Shown piece after piece: positions 1 through 15,000 of a stretch of DNA of 64,000 nt. The DNA lies in NCBI GenBank assembly GCA_026545765.1, contig CM048840.1:57412580-57476579 (forward strand), written 5' to 3'. Under the pieces are notes generated by a model that saw only the letters and a list, made by a program, of their open reading frames with translations, was not told where the DNA came from and ran no database searches. This stretch comes from Plantago major (taxonomy: Eukaryota > Streptophyta > Magnoliopsida > Lamiales > Plantaginaceae). Numbering within the stretch: the first letter of the stretch is position 1; each line of letters opens with the position of its first letter. The translations under genes and the position numbers were made by a program.

Positions 1-3000
1 GTAGTTTTTCGCTTGTTGTTTATTCAAATCCTTTTGTTTTGTTTAACTCTCAAGTAGAGTTCTTCGCTCGTTATTTTATTACTCCTCCTGTGTTGTTTAA
101 ATCTCAAATTGCCTTCTCCGTTTGTAATTATCCCACTCCTTTATTGTGTTGTTTAACTCTCCAGTAGAATTTTACATTTGTTGTTTATCCCACTCCTTAT
201 GTGTGTTCTTTAACTCTTAAGTAGTGTTCTTCGCTTGTGATACTCTTACTCCTTCTGTATTGTTTAAATCTCTAATAGACTTCTTTGTTTGACATTATCC
301 CACTCCTTTAGTGTGTTGTTTAACTCTCGAGTAGAGTTATTCGCTTGTTGTTCTTCCATCTCCAAAGTTTGTTGTTTATATCTCTCAAGTAGATTTGTTC
401 GCTTGTTGTTTATTCAACACCTTTTTGTTTTGTTTAACTCTCAAGTAGAGTTCTTCGCTCGTTATTTTATTATTCCTCTTGTGTTGTTTAAATCTCAAAT
501 TGACTTCTCCGCTTGTAATTATCTCTCTCCCATTATTGTTTTATTTAACTCAGTAGAATTTTATACTTGTTGTTTATCCCAATCCATATGTGTGTTGATT
601 AATTCTCAAGTAGTGTTCTTCGCTTGTGATACTCTTACTCCTTCATGTATTGTTTAAATCTCAATAGACTTCTTTGTTTGACATTATCCCACCTTTAGTG
701 TGTTGTTTAACTCTCGAGTAGAATTTTACATTTGTTGTTTATCCCACTTTTATGTGTGTTCTTTAACTCTTAAGTAGTGTTCTTCGCTTGTGATACTCTT
801 ACCCTTCTGTATTGTTTAAATCTCTAATAGACTTCTTTGTTTGACATTATCCCACTCCTTTAGTGTCTTGTTTAACTCTCGAGTAGAGTTATTCGCTTGT
901 TGTTCTTCCATCTCCAAAGTTTGTTTATATCACTCAAGTAGATTTGTTCGCTTGTTGTTTATTCAACACCTTTTTGTTTTTTGTTTAACTTTCAAGTAGA
1001 GTTCTTCGCTCGTTATTTTATTACTCCTCCCGTGTGTTGTTTAAATCTCAAATTGCCTTCTCCGCTTGTAATTATCCCACCCTTTATTGTGTTGTTTAAC
1101 TCCGAAGTAGAATTTTACATTTGTTGTTTATCCCACTCCTTATGTGTGTTCTTTAACTCTTAAGTAGTGTTCTTCGCTTGTGATACTCTTACTCCTTCCG
1201 TGTATTGTTTAAATCTCTAATGACTTCTTTGTTTGACATTATCCCACTCCTTTAGTGTGTTGTTTAACTCTCGAGTAGAGTTATTCGCTTGTTGTTCTTC
1301 CCTCTCCAAAGTCTGCTGCTCATATCACTCAAGTAGTTTTTCGCTTGTTGTTTATTCAAATCCTTTTGTGTTTTGTTTAACTCTCAAGTAGAGTTCTTCG
1401 CTCGTTATTTTATTACTCCTCCTGTGTTGTTTAAATCTCAAATTGCCTCTCCGCTTGTAATTATCCCACCTTTTATCAGTGTTGTTTAACTCTCGAGTAG
1501 AATTTTACATTTGTTGTTTATCCCACTCCTTATGTGTGTTCTTTAACTCTTAAGTAGTGTTCTTCGCTTGTGATACTCTTACTCTTCTGTATTGTTTGAA
1601 TCTCGAATAGACTTCTTTGTTTGACATTATCCCACTCTTTAGTGTGTTGTTTAACTCTCGAGTAGAGTTATTCGCTTGTTGTTCTTCCATCTCCAAATTT
1701 GTTGTTTATATCTCTCAAGTAGATTTGTTCGCTTGTTGTTTATTCAACACCTTTTGTTTTGTTTAACTTTCAAGTAGAGTTCTTCGCTCGTTATTTTATT
1801 ATTCCTCTTGTGTTGTTTAAATCTCAAATTGACTTCTCCGCTTGTAATTATCTCTCTCCCATTATTGTTTTATTTAACTCGAGTAGAATTTTATATTTGT
1901 TGTTTATCCCACTCCATATTTGTGTTGATTTATTCTCAAGTTTTGTTCTTCGTATGTGATTCTATTACTCCTTCTGTGTAATGTTTAAATATATTATTGA
2001 CTTCTTTGTTTGACATTATCCCACTCCTTTAGTGTGTTGTTTAACTCTCGAGCAGAGTTATTCGCTTGTTTCTTCCATCTCCAAAGTTTGTTGTTTATAT
2101 CTCTCAAGTAAATTTGTTCGCTTGTTGTTTATTCAACACCTTTTGTGTTTTGTTTAACTCTCAAGTAGAGTTCTTCGCTCGTTATTTTATTATTCCTCAT
2201 GTGTTGTTTAAATCTCAAATTGACTTCTCCGCTTGTAATTATCCCTCTCCCATTATTGTTTTGTTTAACTCCCGAGTAGAATTTTATATTTGTTGTTTAT
2301 CCCAATCCATATGTGTGTTCTTTAACTCAAGTAGTGTTCTTCGCTTGTGATACTCTTACTCCTTCTGTATTGTTCAAATCTCTAATAGACTTCTTTGTTT
2401 GACATTATCCCACTCCTTTAGTATGTTGTTTAACTCTAGAGTAGAGTTATTCGCTTGTTGTTCTTCCTCTCCAAAGTCTCTGCTCATATCACTCAAGTAG
2501 AGTTTTTCGCTTGTTGTTTATTCAAATCCTTTGTTTTGTTTAACTCTCAAGTAGAGTTCTTCGCTCGTTATTTTATTACTCCTCCCGTGTGTTGTTTAAA
2601 TCTCAAATTGCCTTCTCCGCTTGTAATTATCCCACTCTTTATCAGGTTGTTTAACTCTCGAGTAGAATTTTACATTTGTTGTTTATCCCACTCCATATGT
2701 GTGTTCTTTAACTCTTAAGTAGCGTTCTTCGTTTGTGATACTCTTACTCCTTCCGTATTGTTTAAATCTCAATAGACTTCTTTGTTTGACATTATCCCAC
2801 CTTTAGTGTGTTGTTTAACTCTCGAGTAGTTATTCGCTTGTTATCTTCCATCTCCAAAGTTTGTTGTTTATATCTCTCAAGTAAATTTGTTCGCTTGTTG
2901 TTTATTCAACACCTTTTGTGTTTTGTTTAACTCTCAAGTAGAGTTCTTCGCTCGTTATTTTATTATTCCCTCAGGTGTTGTTTAAATCTCAAATTGACTT

Positions 3001-6000
3001 CTCCGCTTGTAATTATCTCTCTCCCATTATTGTTTTATTTAACTCCCGTGTAGAATTTTATACTTGTTGTTTATCCCAATCCATATGTGTGTTGATTAAT
3101 TCTCAAGTAGTGTTCTTCGTTTGTGATACTCTTACTCTTCGTGTATTGTTTAAATCTCTAATAGACTTCTTTGTTTGACATTATCCCACTCCTTTAGTGT
3201 GTTGTTTAACTCTCGAGTAGAGTTATTCGCTTGTTGTTCTTCCCTCTCCAAAGTCTGCTGCTCATATCACTCAAGTAGAGTTTTTCGCTTGTTGTTTATT
3301 CAAATCCTTTGTGTTTTGTTTAACTCTCAAGTAGAGTTCTTCGCTCGTTATTTTATTACTCCTCCCGTGTGTTGTTTAAATCTCAAATTGCCTTCTCCGC
3401 TTGTAATTATCCCACTCTTTATCAGTGTTGTTTAACTCTCGAGTAGAATTTTACATTTGTTGTTTATCCCACTCCTTATGTGTGTTCTTTAACTCTAAGT
3501 AGTGTTCTTCGATTGTGATACTATTACTCCTTCTGTGTTATTTTTAAATCTCTAATATACTTCTTAGTTTGACGACATTATCCCACTCTTTAGTGTGTTG
3601 TTTAACTCTCGAGTAGAGTTATTCGCTTGTTGTTCTTCCATCTCCAAAGTTTGTTGTTTATATCTCTCAAGTAGATTTGTTCGCTTGTTGTTTATTCAAC
3701 ACCTTTTTGTTTTGTTTAACTCTCAAGTAGAGTTCTTCGCTCGTTATTTTATTATTCCTCTCAGGTGTTGTTTAAATCTCAAATTGACTTCTCCGTTTGT
3801 AACTATCTCTCTCCCATTATTGTTTTATTTAACTCTAGAGTAGAATTTTATACTTGTTGTTTATCCCAATCCATATGTGTGTTGATTAATTCTCAAGTAG
3901 TGTTCTTCATTTGTGATACTCTTACTCCTTCTGTGTATTGTTTAAATCTCGAATAGACTTCTTTGATTGACAATATCCCACTCCTTTAGTGTGTTGTTTA
4001 ACTCTCGAGTAGAATTTCACATTTGATGTTTATCCCACTCCTTATGTGTGTTCTTTAACTCTTAAGTAGTGTTCTTCGTCTGTGATACTCTTACTCCTTC
4101 TGTGTATTGTTTAAATCTCGAAAAGACTTCTTTGTTTGACATTATCCCACTCCTTTAGTGTGTTGTTTAACTATCGAGTAGAGTTATTCATTTGTTGTTC
4201 ATCCATCTCCAAAGTTTGTTGTTTATATCTCTCAAGTAGATTTGTTCGTTTGTTGTTTATACAACACCTTTTGGTTTTTGTTTAACTCTCAAGTAGAGTT
4301 CTTCGCTCGTTATTTTATTATTCCTCTGTGTGTTGTTTAAATCTCAAATTGATTCTCCGCTTGTAATTATCCCTCTCCCATTATTGTTTTGTTTAACTCC
4401 GAGTAGAATTTTATATTTGTTGTTTATCCCAATCCATATGTGTGTTCTTTAACTCTCAAGTAGTGTTCTTCGCTTGTGATACTCTTACTCCTTCGTGTAT
4501 TGTTTAAATCTTAATAGACTTCTTTGTTTGACATTATCCCACTCCTTTAGTGTGTTGTTTAACTCTCGAGTATAGTTATTCGCTTGTTGTTCTTCCCTCT
4601 CCAAAGTCTGCTGCTCATATCACTCAAGTAGTTTTTCGCTTGTTGTTTATTCAAATCCTTTTGTGTTTTGTTTAACTCTCAAGTAGAGTTCTTCGCTCGT
4701 TATTTTATTACTCCTCCGTGTGTTGTTTAAATCTCAAATTGCCTTCTCCGCTTGTAATTATCCCACCTTTATCAGGTTGTTTAACTCGAGTAGAATTTTA
4801 CATTTGTTGTTTATCCCACTCTTATGTGTGTTCTTTAACTCTAAGTAGTGTTCTTCGCTTGTGATACTCTTACTCCTTCCGTGTATTGTTTAAATCTCTA
4901 ATAGACTTCTTTGTTTGACATTATCCCACCTTTAGTGTGTTGTTTAACTCTCGAGTAGTTATTCGCTTGTTGTTCTTCCATCTCCAAAGTTTGTTGCTTA
5001 TATCACTCAAGTAGAGTTTTCGCTTGTTGTTTATTCAAATCCTTTCAGGTTTTGTTTAACTCTCAAGTAGAGTTCTTCGCTCGTTATTTTATTACTCTCC
5101 GTGTGTTGTTTAAATCTCAAATTGCCTTCTCCGCTTGTAATTATCCCACCTTTATTGTGTTGTTTAACTCTCGAGTAGAATTTTACATTTGTTGTTTATC
5201 CCACTCCTTATGTGTGTTCTTTAACTCTTAAGTAGTGTTCTTCGCTTGTGATACTCTTACTCCTTCCGGTATTGTTTAAATCTCAATAGACTTCTTTGTT
5301 TGACATTATCCCACCTTTAGTGTGTTGTTTAACTCTCGAGTAGAGTTATTCGCTTGTTGTTCTTCCATCTCCAAAGTTTGTTGTTTATATCACTCAAGTA
5401 GATTTGTTCGCTTGTTGTTTATTCAACACCTTTTTGTTTTGTTTAACTCTCAAGTAGAGTTCTTCGCTCGTTATTTTATTATTCCTCTTGTGTTGTTTAA
5501 ATCTCAAATTGCCTTCTCCGCTTGTAATTATCTCTCTCCCATTATTGTTTTATTTAACTCCCAGTAGAATTTTATACTTGTTGTTTATCCCATTCCATAT
5601 GTGTTGATTAATTCTCAAGTAGTGTTCTTCGCTTGTGATACTCTTACTCCTTCTGTATTGTTTAAATCTCAAATAGACTTCTTTGTTTGACATTATCCCA
5701 CCTTTAGTGTGTTGTTTAACTCTCGAGTAGAATTTTACATTTGTTGTTTATCCCACTCCTTATGTGTGTTCTTTAACTCTTAAGTAGTGTTCTTCGCTTG
5801 TGATACTCTTACTCCTTCGTGTATTGTTTAAATCTCAATAGACTTCTTTGTTCGACATTATCCCACTCCTTTAGTGTGTTGTTTAACTCTCGAGTAGAGT
5901 TATTCGCTTGTTGTTCTTCCATCTCCAAAGTTTGTTGTTTATATCTCTCAAGTAAATTTGTTCGCTTGTTGTTTATTCAACACCTTTTCAGGTTTTGTTT

Positions 6001-9000
6001 AACTCTCAAGTAGAGTTCTTCGCTCGTTATTTTATTATTCCTCATGTGTTGTTTAAATCTCAAATTGCCTTCTCCGTTTGTAATTATCTCTCTCCCATTA
6101 TTGTTTTATTTAACTCCGAAGAAGAATTTTACATTTGCTGTTTATCACAATCCATATGTGTGTTCTTTAACTCTGAAGTAGTTTTCTTCGGTTGTGATAC
6201 TCTTACTCCTTCTGTGTATTATTTAAATTTCGAATGTACTTCTTTGTTTGACATTATCCCACTCCTTTAGTGTGTTGTTTAACTCTCGAGTAGAGTTATT
6301 CGCTTGTTGTTCTTCCCTCTCCAAAGTCTGCTGCTCATATCACTCAAGTAGTTTTTCGCTTGTTGTTTATTCAAATCCTTTCAGGTTTTGTTTAACTCTC
6401 AAGTAGAGTTCTTCGCTCGTTATTTTATTACTCCTCCGTGTGTTGTTTAAATCTCAAATTGCCTTTCTCCGCTTGTAATTATCCCACCCTTTATCAGTGT
6501 TGTTTAACTCTCGAGTAGAATTTTACATTTGTTGTTTATCCCACTCCTTATGTGTGTTCTTTAACTCTTAAGTAGTGTTCTTCGGTTGTGATACTCTTAC
6601 TCCTTCCTGTATTGTTTAAATCTCAATAGACTTCTTTGTTTGACATTATCCCACCTTTTAGTGTGTTGTTTAACTCTCGAGTAGAGTTATTCGCTTGTTG
6701 TTCTTCCATCTCCAAAGTCTGCTGTTTATATCACTCAAGTAGATTTTTTCGCTTGTTGTTTATTCAAATCCTTTTGTGTTTTGTTTAACTCTCAAGTAGA
6801 GTTCTTCGCTCGTTATTTTATTATTCCTCCCGTGTTGTTTAAATCTCAAATTGCCTTCTCCGTTTGTAATTATTCCACTCCTTTATTGTGTTGTTTAACT
6901 CTCGAGTAGAATTTTACATTTGTTGTTTATCCCACTCCTTATGTGTGTTCTTTAACTCTTAAGTAGTGTTCTTCGTTTGTGATACTCTTACTCCTTCTAT
7001 GTATTGTTTAAATCTCGAATAGACTTCTTTGTTTGACATTATCCCGCTCCTTTAGTGTGTTGTTTAACTCTCGAGTAGAGTTATTCGTTTCTGTTCTTCC
7101 CTCTCCAAAGTCTGTCGTTTATATCTCCCAAGTAGAGTTTTTCGTTTGTTGTTTATTCAAATCCTTTTGTATTTTGTTTATCTCTCAAGTAAAGTTCTTC
7201 GTTCGTTATTTTATTACTCCTCCTGCGTGTTGTTTAAATCTCAAATTGCTTTCTCCGTTTGTAATTATCCCACTCCTTTATTGTGTTGTTTAACTCTCGA
7301 GTAGAATTTTACATTTGTTGTTTATCCCATTCCATATGTGTATTCTTTAACTCTTAAGTAGTGTTCTTCGTTTGCGATACTCTTACTCCTTCTGTGTATT
7401 GTTTAAATCTCGAATAGACTTCTTTGCCTGACATTATCCCACTCCTTTAGTGTGTTGTTTAACTTTCGAGTAGAGTTATTCGTTTGTTGTTCATCCATCT
7501 CCAAAGTTTGTTGTTTATATCTCTCAAGTAAATTTGTTCGTTTGTTGTTTATTCAACACCTTTTGTGTTTTGTTTAACTCTCAAGTGGAGTTCTTCGTTC
7601 GTTATTTTATTATTCCTCTTGTGTGTTGTTTAAATCTAAAATTGACTTCTCCGTTTGTAATTATCTCTCTCCCATTTTTGTTTTACTTAACTCCCGAGTA
7701 GAATTTTATACTTGTTGTTTATCCCAATCCATATGTGTGTTGATTAATTCTCAAGTAGTGTTCTTCATTTGTGATACTCTTACTCCTTCTGTGTTTTGTT
7801 TAAATCTCGAACAGACTTCTTTGTTTGACATTATCCCACTCCTTTAGTGTGTTGTTTAACTCTCGAGTAAAGTTATTCGTTTGTTGTTCTTCCCTCTCCA
7901 AAGTCCTGTTGCTCATATCACTCAAGTAGTTTTTCGCTTGTTGTTTATTCAAATCCTTTTGTGGTTTTGTTTAACTCTCAAGTAGAGTTCTTCGCTCGTT
8001 ATTTTATTACTCCTCCGTGTGTTGTTTAAATCTCAAATTGCCTTCTCCGTTTGTAATTATCCCACTCCTTTTATCAGGTTGTTTAACTCGAGTAGAATTT
8101 TACATTTGTTGTTTATCCCACTCCTTATGTGTTCTTTTTAACTCTTAAGTAGTGTTCTTCGCTTGTGATACTCTTACTCCTTCCTGTATTGTTTAAATCT
8201 CAATAGACTTCTTTGTTTGACATTATCCCACTCCTTTAGTGTGTTGTTTAACTCTCGAGCAGAGTTATTCGGTTGTTGTTCTTCCCTCTCCAAAGTCTGC
8301 TGTTTATATCACTCAAGTAGTTTTTCGCTTGTTGTTTATTCAAATCCTTTTAGGTTTTGTTTAACTCTCAAGTAGAGTTCTTCGCTCGTTATTTTATTAC
8401 CTCTCCTGTGTTGTTTAAATCTCAAATTGACTTCTCCGCTTGTAATTATCCCACCTTTATTGTGTTGTTTAACTCTCGAGTAGAATTTTACATTTGTTGT
8501 TTATCCCACTCCTTATGTTTGTTCTTTAACTCTTAAGTAGTGTTCTTCGCTTGTGATACTCTTACTCCTTCCTGTATTGTTTAAATCTCTAATAGACTTC
8601 TTTGTTTGACATTATCCCACTCCTTTAGTGTGTTGTTTAACTCTCGAGTAGTTATTCGCTTGTTGTTCTTCCTCTCCAAAGTTTGCTCATATCACTCAAG
8701 TAGAGTTTTTCGCTTGTTGTTTATTCAAATCCTTTTGTTTTGTTTAACTCTCAAGTAGAGTTCTTCGCTCGTTATTTTATTACCTCTCATGTGTTGTTTA
8801 AATCTCAAATTGCCTTCTCCGCTTGTAATTATCCCACCTTTATCAGGTTGTTTAACTCGAGTAGAATTTTACATTTGTTGTTTATCCCACTCCTTATGTG
8901 TGTTCTTTAACTCTTAAGTAGTGTTCTTCGCTTGTGATACTCTTACTCCTTCGTGTATTGTTTAAATCTCGAATAGACTTCTTTGTTTGACATTATCCCA

Positions 9001-12000
9001 CTCCTTTAGTGTGTGTTGTTTAACTCTCGAGTAGAGTTATTCGCTTGTTGTTCTTCCATCTCCAAATTCTGTTGTTTATATCTCTCAAGTAGATTTGTTC
9101 GCTTGTTGTTTATTCAACACCTTTTGTGTTTTGTTTAACTCTCAAGTAGAGTTCTTCGTTCGTTATTTTATTATTCCTCTTGTGTTGTTTAAATCTCAAA
9201 TTGACTTCTCCGCTTGTAATTATCTCTCTCCCATTATTGTTTTATTTAACTCAGTAGAATTTTATACTTGTTGTTTATCCCAATCCATATGTGTGTTGAT
9301 TAATTCTCAAGTAGTGTTCTTCGCTTGTGATACTCTTACTCTTCTGGTATTGTTTAAATCTCAATAGACTTCTTTGTTTGACATTATCCCACCTTTAGTG
9401 TGTTGTTTAACTCGCGAGTAGAATTTTACATTTGTTGTTTATCCCACTCCTTATGTGTGTTCTTTAACTCTTAAGTATTGTTCTTCGTTTGTGATACTCT
9501 TACTCCTTCCGGTATTGTTTAAATCTCAATGTAATTTCTTTGTTTGACATTATCTCACTCCTTTAGTATGTTGTTTAACTCTCGAGTAGAGTTATTCGTT
9601 TGTTATTCATCCATCTCCAAAGTTTGTTGTTTATATCTCTCAAGTAGATTAGTTCGTTTGTTGTTTATTCAATACCTTTTGTGTTTTGTTTAACTCTCAT
9701 GTAGAGTTCTTCGTTCGTTATTATATTACTACTCTCGTGTGTTGTTTAAATTCAAATTGACTTCTCCGTTTGTAATTATCTCTCTCCCATTATTGTTTTA
9801 TTTAACTCCCGAGTAGAATTTTATATTTGTTGTTTATCCCAATCCATATGTGTGTTCTTTAACTCTTAAGTAGTGTTCTTCGTTTGTGATACTCTTACTC
9901 CTTCTGTGTATTGTTTAAATCTCTAATAGACTTATTTGTTTGACATTATCCCACTCTTTAGTGTGTGTTGTTTAACTCTCGAGTAGAGTTATTCGCTTGT
10001 TGTTCTTCCCTCTCCAAAGTCCTGCTGCTCATATCACTCAAGTAGTTTTTCGCTTGTTGTTTATTCAAATCCTTTCAGGTTTTGTTTAACTCTCAAGTAG
10101 AGTTCTTCGTTATTTTATTACTCCTCCGTGTGTTGTTTAAATCTCAAATTGCCTTCTCCGCTTGTAATTATCCCACTCTTTATTGTGTTGTTTAACTCTG
10201 AGTAGAATTTTACATTTGTTGTTTATCCCACTCCTTATGTGTGTTCTTTAACTCTTAAGTAGTGTTCTTCGCTTGTGATACTCTTACTCTTCTGTATTGT
10301 TTAAATCTCTAATAGACTTCTTTGTTTGACATTATCCCACTCCTTTAGTGTGTTGTTTAACGCTCGAGTAGTTATTCGCTTGTTGTTCTTCCTCTCCAAA
10401 GTTTGCTGCTCATATCACTCAAGCAGTAGTTTTCGCTTGTTGTTTATTCAAATCCTTTTGTGTTTTTGTTTAACTCTCAAGTAGAGTTCTTCGCTCGTTA
10501 TTTTATTACTCCTCGTGTGTTGTTTAAATCTCAAATTGCCTTCTCCGCTTGTAATTATCCCACCTTTATCAGTGTTGTTTAACTCTCGAGTAGAATTTTA
10601 CATTTGTTGTTTATCCCACTCTTATGTGTGTTCTTTAACTCTTAAGTAGTGTTCTTCGCTTGTGATACTCTTTACTCCTTCCGTGTATTGTTTAAATCTC
10701 TAATAGACTGCTTTGTTTGACATTATCCCACTCCTTTAGTGTGTTGTTTAACTCTCGAGTAGAGTTATTCGCTTGTTGTTCTTCCTCTCCAAAGTCTGGC
10801 TGCTCATATCACTCAAGTAGTTTTTTCGCTTGTTGTTTATTCAAATCCTTTCAGGTTTTGTTTAACTCTCAAGTAGAGTTCTTCGTTCGTTATTTTATTA
10901 CTCCTCCTCTGTGTTGTTTTAATCTCAAATTGCTTCTCCGCTTGTAATTATCCCACCTTTATTGTGTTGTTTAACTCTCGAGTAGAATTTTACATTTGTT
11001 GTGTATCCCACTCCTTATGTGTGTTCTTTAACTCTTAAGTAGTGTTCTTCGCTTGTGATACTCTTACCCTTCCGTGTATTGTTTAAATCTCTAATAGACT
11101 TCTTTGTTTGACGACATTATCCCACTCTTTAGTGTGTTGTTTAACTCTCGAGTAGTTATTCGCTTGTTGTTCTTCCATCTCCAAATTCTGTTGTTTATAT
11201 CTCTCAAGTAGATTTGTTCGCTTGTTGTTTATTCAACACCTTTTTGTTTTGTTTAACTCTCAAGTAGAGTTCTTCGTTCGTTATTTTATTATTCCTCCCG
11301 TGTGTTGTTTAAATCTCAAATTGATTCTCCGCTTGTAATTATCTCTCTCCCATTATTGTTTTATTTAACTCCGAGTAGAATTTTATACTTGTTGTTTATC
11401 CCATTCCATATGTGTGTTGATTAATTCTCAAGTAGTGTTCTTCGCTTGTGATACTCTTACTCCTTGTATTGTTTAAATCTCAATAGACTTCTTTGTTTGA
11501 CATTATCCCACCTTTAGTGTGTTGTTTAATTCTCGAGTAGAATTTTACATTTGTTGTTTATCCCACTCCTTATGTGTTCTTTAACTCTTAAGTAGTGTTC
11601 TTCGTTTGTGATACTCTTACTCCTTCTGTGTATTGTTTAAATCTCGAATAGACTTCTTTGTTTGACATTATCCCACTCCTTTAGTGTGTTGTTTAACTCT
11701 CGAGTAGAGTTATTCGTTTGTTGTTCATCCATCTCCAAAGTCTGTCGTTAATATCAATCAAGTAAATTTGTTCGTTTGTTGATTATTCAAAACCTTCAGT
11801 GTTTTGTTTAACTCTCAAGTAGAGTTCTTCTTCGTTATTTTATTATTCCTCCAGTGTGATGTTTAAATCTCAAATTGACTTCTCCGCTTGTAATTATCTC
11901 TCTCCCATTATTGTTTTATTTAACTCCTAGTAGAATTTTATATTTGTTGTTTATCCCAATCCATATGTGTGTTCTTTAACTCTCAAGTAGTGTTCTTCGC

Positions 12001-15000
12001 TTGTGATACTCTTTACTCCTTCCGTGTATTGTTTAAATCTCTAATGTACTTCTTTGTTTGACATTATCCGACTCCTTTAGTGTGTTGTTTAACTCTCGAG
12101 TAAAGTTATTCGATTGTTGTTCTTCCCTCTCCAAAGTCTGTCGTTCATATCACTCAAGTAGAGTTTTTCGTTTGTTGTTTATTCAAATCCATTTGTGTTT
12201 TGTTTAACTCTCAAGTAGAGTTCTTCGTTCGTTATTTTATTACTCCTCCTGTGTGTTGTTTAAATCTCAAATTGCCTTCTCCGTTTGTAATTATCCCACC
12301 TTTATCAGTGTTGTTTAACTCTCGAGTAGAATTTTACATTTGTTGTTTATCCCACTCCTTATGTGTGTTCTTTAACTCTTAAGTAGTGTTCTTCGCTTGT
12401 GATACTCTTACTCCTTCCTGTATTGTTTAAATCTCTAATAGACTTCTTTGTTTGACATTATCCCACTCTTTAGTGTGTTGTTTAACTCTCGAGCAGAGTT
12501 ATTCGGTTGTTGTTCTTCCTCTCCAAAGTTTGTTGCTCATATCACTCAAGTAGTTTTTCGCTTGTTGTTTATTCAAATCCTTTTGTGTTTTGTTTAACTC
12601 TCAAGTAGAGTTCTACGTTCGTTATTTTATTACTCCTCCTGTGTGCTGTTTAAATCTCAAATTGCCTTCTCCGCTTGTAATTATCCCACCTTTATTGTGT
12701 TGTTTAACTCTCGAGTAGAATTTTACATTTGTTGTTTATCCCACTCTTATGTGTGTTCTTTAACTCTTAAGTAGTGTTCTTCGCTTGTGATACTCTTACT
12801 CCTTCGTGTATTGTTTAAATCTCTAATAGACTTCTTTGTTTGACATTATCCCACCTTTTTAGTGTGTTGTTTAACTCTCGAGTAGAGTTATTCGCTTGTT
12901 GTTCTTCCTCTCCAAAGTCTGCTGCTCATATCACTCAAGTAGAGTTTTTCGCTTGTTGTTTATTCAATCCTTTTAGGTTTTGTTTAACTCTCAAGTGTTC
13001 TTCGCTTCGTTATTTTATTACTCCTCCTGTGTTGTTTAAATCTCAAATTGCCTTCTCCGCTTGTAATTATCCCACCCTTTATCAGGTTGTTTAACTCGAG
13101 TAGAATTTTACATTTGTTGTTTATCCCACTCCTTATGTGTGTTCTTTAACTCTTAAGTAGTGTTCTTCGCTTGTGATACTCTTACTCCTTCGTGTATTGT
13201 TTAAATCTCTAATAGACTTCTTTTGTTTGACATTATCCCACCTTTTTAGTGTGTTGTTTAACTCTCGAGTAGTTATTCGCTTGTTGTTCTTCCCTCTCCA
13301 AAGTCTGCTGCTCATATCACTCAAGTAGAGTTTTTTCGCTTGTTGTTTATTCAAATCCTTTCAGGTTTTGTTTAACTCTCAAGTAGAGTTCTTCGCTCGT
13401 TATTTTATTACTCTCTCGTGTGTTGTTTAAATCTCAAATTGACTTCTCCGCTTGTAATTATCCCACCCTTTATTGTGTTGTTTAACTCGAGTAGAATTTT
13501 ACATTTGTTGTTTATCCCACTCTTATGTGTGTTCTTTAACTCTTAAGTAGTGTTCTTCGCTTGTGATACTCTTACCCTTTCCGTGTATTGTTTAAATCTC
13601 AATAGACTTTGTTTGACATTATCCCACCTTTATTGTGTTGTTTAACTCGAGTAGAATTTTACATTTGTTGTTTATCCCACTCCTTATGTGTGTTCTTTAA
13701 CTCTTAAGTAGTGTTCTTCGTTTGTGATACTCTTACTCCTTCTGTGTATTGTTTAAATCTCGAACAGACTTCTTTATTTGACATTATCCCACTCCTTTAG
13801 TGTGTTGTTTAACTCTCGAGTAGAGTTATTCGTTTGTTGTTCTTCCCTCTCCAAAATCTGTCGTTCATATCACTCGAGTAGAGTTTTTCGTTTGTTGTTT
13901 ATTCAAATCCTTTTGTGTTTTGTTTAACTCTCAAGTAGAGTTCTTCGTTCGTTATTTTATTACTCATCCTGTGTGTTATTTAAATCTCAAATTGACATCT
14001 CCGTTTGTAATTATCCCACTCCTTTATTGTGTTGTTTAACTCTCGAGTAGAATTTTACATTTGTTGTTTTTCCCACTCCTTCTGTGTATTGTTTAAATCT
14101 CGAATAGACTTCTTTGTTTGACATTATCCCACTCCTTTAGTGTGTTGTTTAACTCTCGAGTAGAGTTATTCGTTTTTTTATCTTCCATCTCCAAAGTTTT
14201 TTGTTTATATCTCTCAAGTAAATTTGTTCGTTTGTTGTTTATTCAACACCTTTTGTGTTTTGTTTAACTCTCAAGTAGAGTTCTTCGTTCGTTATTTTAT
14301 TATTCCTCTTGTGTGATGTTTAAATCTCAAATTGACTTCTCCGTTTGTAATTATCTCTCTCCCATTATTATTTTATTTAACTCCCGAGTAGAATTTTACA
14401 TTTGTGGTTTATCCCACTACTTATGTGTGTTCTTTAACTCTTAAGTAGTGTTCTTCGCTTGTGATACTCTTACTTCTCGTGTATTGTTTAAATCTCGAAT
14501 AGACTTCTTTGTTTGACATTATCCCACCTTTTAGTGTGTTGTTTAACTCTCGAGTAGAGTTATTCGCTTGTTGTTGTTCTTCCTCTCCAAAGTCATTGCT
14601 CATATCACTCAAGTAGATTTTCGTTTGTTGTTTATTCAACACCTTTTGTGTTTTGTTTAACTCTCAAGTAGAGTTCTTCGTTCATTATTTTATTACTCCT
14701 CCCATGTCTTGTTTAAATCTCAAATTGCCTTCTACGTTTGTAATTATCCCACTCCTTTATTGTGTTGTTTAACTCCCGAGCGGAATTTTACATTTGTTGT
14801 TTATCCCACTCCTTATGTGTGTTCTTTAACTCTTCAGTAGTGTTCCTCGTTTGTGATACTCTTTCTCCTTCTGTGTATTGTTTAAATCTCGAATAGACTT
14901 CTTTGTTTGACATTATCCCACTCCTTTAGTGTCTTGTTTAACTGTCGAGCAGAGTTATTAATTTGTTGTTCTTCCCTCTCCAAAATCTGTCGTTTATATC

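Noticed and set aside
13133-14642. Minus-strand frames rich in Asn/Lys (13133-13354, 14421-14642, also 17672-17869 and 34310-34510)
   Set aside because: These are reverse translations of the same satellite, made open by local indels. They are not found in clean copies at the same place.
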